From Neobacillus rhizosphaerae (GTDB lineage: Bacteria; Bacillota; Bacilli; Bacillales; Cytobacillaceae): DNA of 64,000 nucleotides. Positions within the stretch are counted from its first letter, which is position 1. Each line of letters starts with the position of its first letter. Below, one piece after another: positions 63,845-64,000 of this stretch. The notes beneath the pieces are model-generated. The model worked only from the letters and a program-made list of their open reading frames with translations. It had not been told where the DNA came from and did no database searches. The translations under genes were made by a program, and so were the position numbers. The stretch covers positions 1 through 64,000 of the forward strand of contig NZ_CALBWS010000001.1 in assembly GCF_937468385.1 (NCBI RefSeq), read 5' to 3'.

Positions 63845-64000
63845 TTATTTTAGTTTTATAATTTGGGAATTTACATCATTGATTGCATGTACTACTTCGT
63901 CCACTTCTTTAGTTTGCGTTTCTATGCTAGCATTTAATTCTTCTGTTTGTTTCTTAACATTTCCAACCTCTAACGCGATTTCTTGACCATATCTTGCTTG
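63845..64000 (-). CDS. Methyl-accepting chemotaxis protein 6, C-terminal end only
   Basis: The last 51 codons of a sixth receptor, cut by the window edge. The sequence ([18 protein letters not shown], ending DVNSQIIKLK) matches the C-termini of the other five receptors. The array therefore continues beyond this window. Confidence 0.9.
   Translation of the reverse strand, partial: QARYGQEIALEVGNVKKQTEELNASIETQTKEVDEVVHAINDVNSQIIKLK

Noticed and set aside
1..64000. tRNA, rRNA, CRISPR arrays, prophage or a replication origin
   Set aside because: I looked for cloverleaf-like, rRNA-like, short regularly spaced repeats and phage structural genes and saw none.

Overview
The window looks like chromosomal DNA of an AT-rich, motile, nitrate-respiring Bacillaceae species. 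This rests on Bacillus-type flagellar genes (YlxF/MotE-like protein, FlhO/FlhP, YviE, YaaR, YpfA-type PilZ protein), strong AGGAGG-type ribosome sites, sigma-D promoters and frequent TTG starts. The periplasmic-type nitrate reductase suggests a denitrifying member of the family, but species cannot be fixed from sequence alone. Almost every gene is on the minus strand; the one clear exception is a secreted Ig-like protein gene beside an insertion sequence.

Layout. (1) 180-4034: a compact nap operon, napA-napB-napD-polyferredoxin, with a Tat lipoprotein-like NapA and no napC. (2) 4306-5241: ppaC. (3) 5400-5732: a small PilZ protein. (4) 5825-21909: one long flagellar operon read from flgB to sigD (flgB flgC fliE fliF fliG fliH fliI fliJ motE-like fliO fliP fliQ fliR flhB flhA flhF flhG, an unknown membrane protein, sigD). 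It lacks the fliK-flgD-flgE-fliL-fliM-fliY-cheY block usually found between fliJ/ylxF and fliO. (5) 22057-31121: a muramidase-like gene, a small unknown gene under a c-di-GMP-I riboswitch, fliS-fliT, a coiled-coil protein of unknown role, a YpfA-type c-di-GMP receptor, flgM-flgN-flgK-flgL, yviE and flaG. fliW and csrA are absent here. (6) 31200-31870: two palindromic repeats around an IS1182-type transposase remnant. (7) 32026-37434: a secreted protein of about 1,800 residues with FN3-like domains and 13 near-identical OmpL47-type repeats, under a second c-di-GMP-I riboswitch. (8) 37694-38863: flagellin, with two tandem sigma-D promoters. (9) 39393-42851: an IS3-type insertion carrying the Ig-like gene, which splits the fliD terminator. 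(10) 42891-48459: fliD, flhP, flhO, a DUF6115/SwrB-like gene, yaaR and cheR. (11) 48539-64000: five complete chemoreceptor genes, the end of a sixth, and a cheA-cheW-cheW cluster.

How it works together. The main operon builds the basal body and export gate and makes sigma-D. Sigma-D sites then precede flgM-flgN-flgK-flgL, fliS-fliT, fliD, flaG and hag. Cyclic-di-GMP enters at four points: two PilZ proteins and two c-di-GMP-I riboswitches, one in front of the giant repeat protein and one in front of an unknown 104-residue protein. This suggests that the swim-or-stick switch is wired into the motility locus.

The most informative evolutionary signal is in the chemoreceptor array. The promoter of cheA-cheW-cheW-MCP recurs in front of other receptor genes, and degraded cheW fragments lie between promoter and receptor in two of them. 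The array therefore appears to have grown by copying a whole signalling operon and then losing cheA and cheW. The receptors have unusually long cytoplasmic arms (about 250 residues each) and no recognisable HAMP domain.
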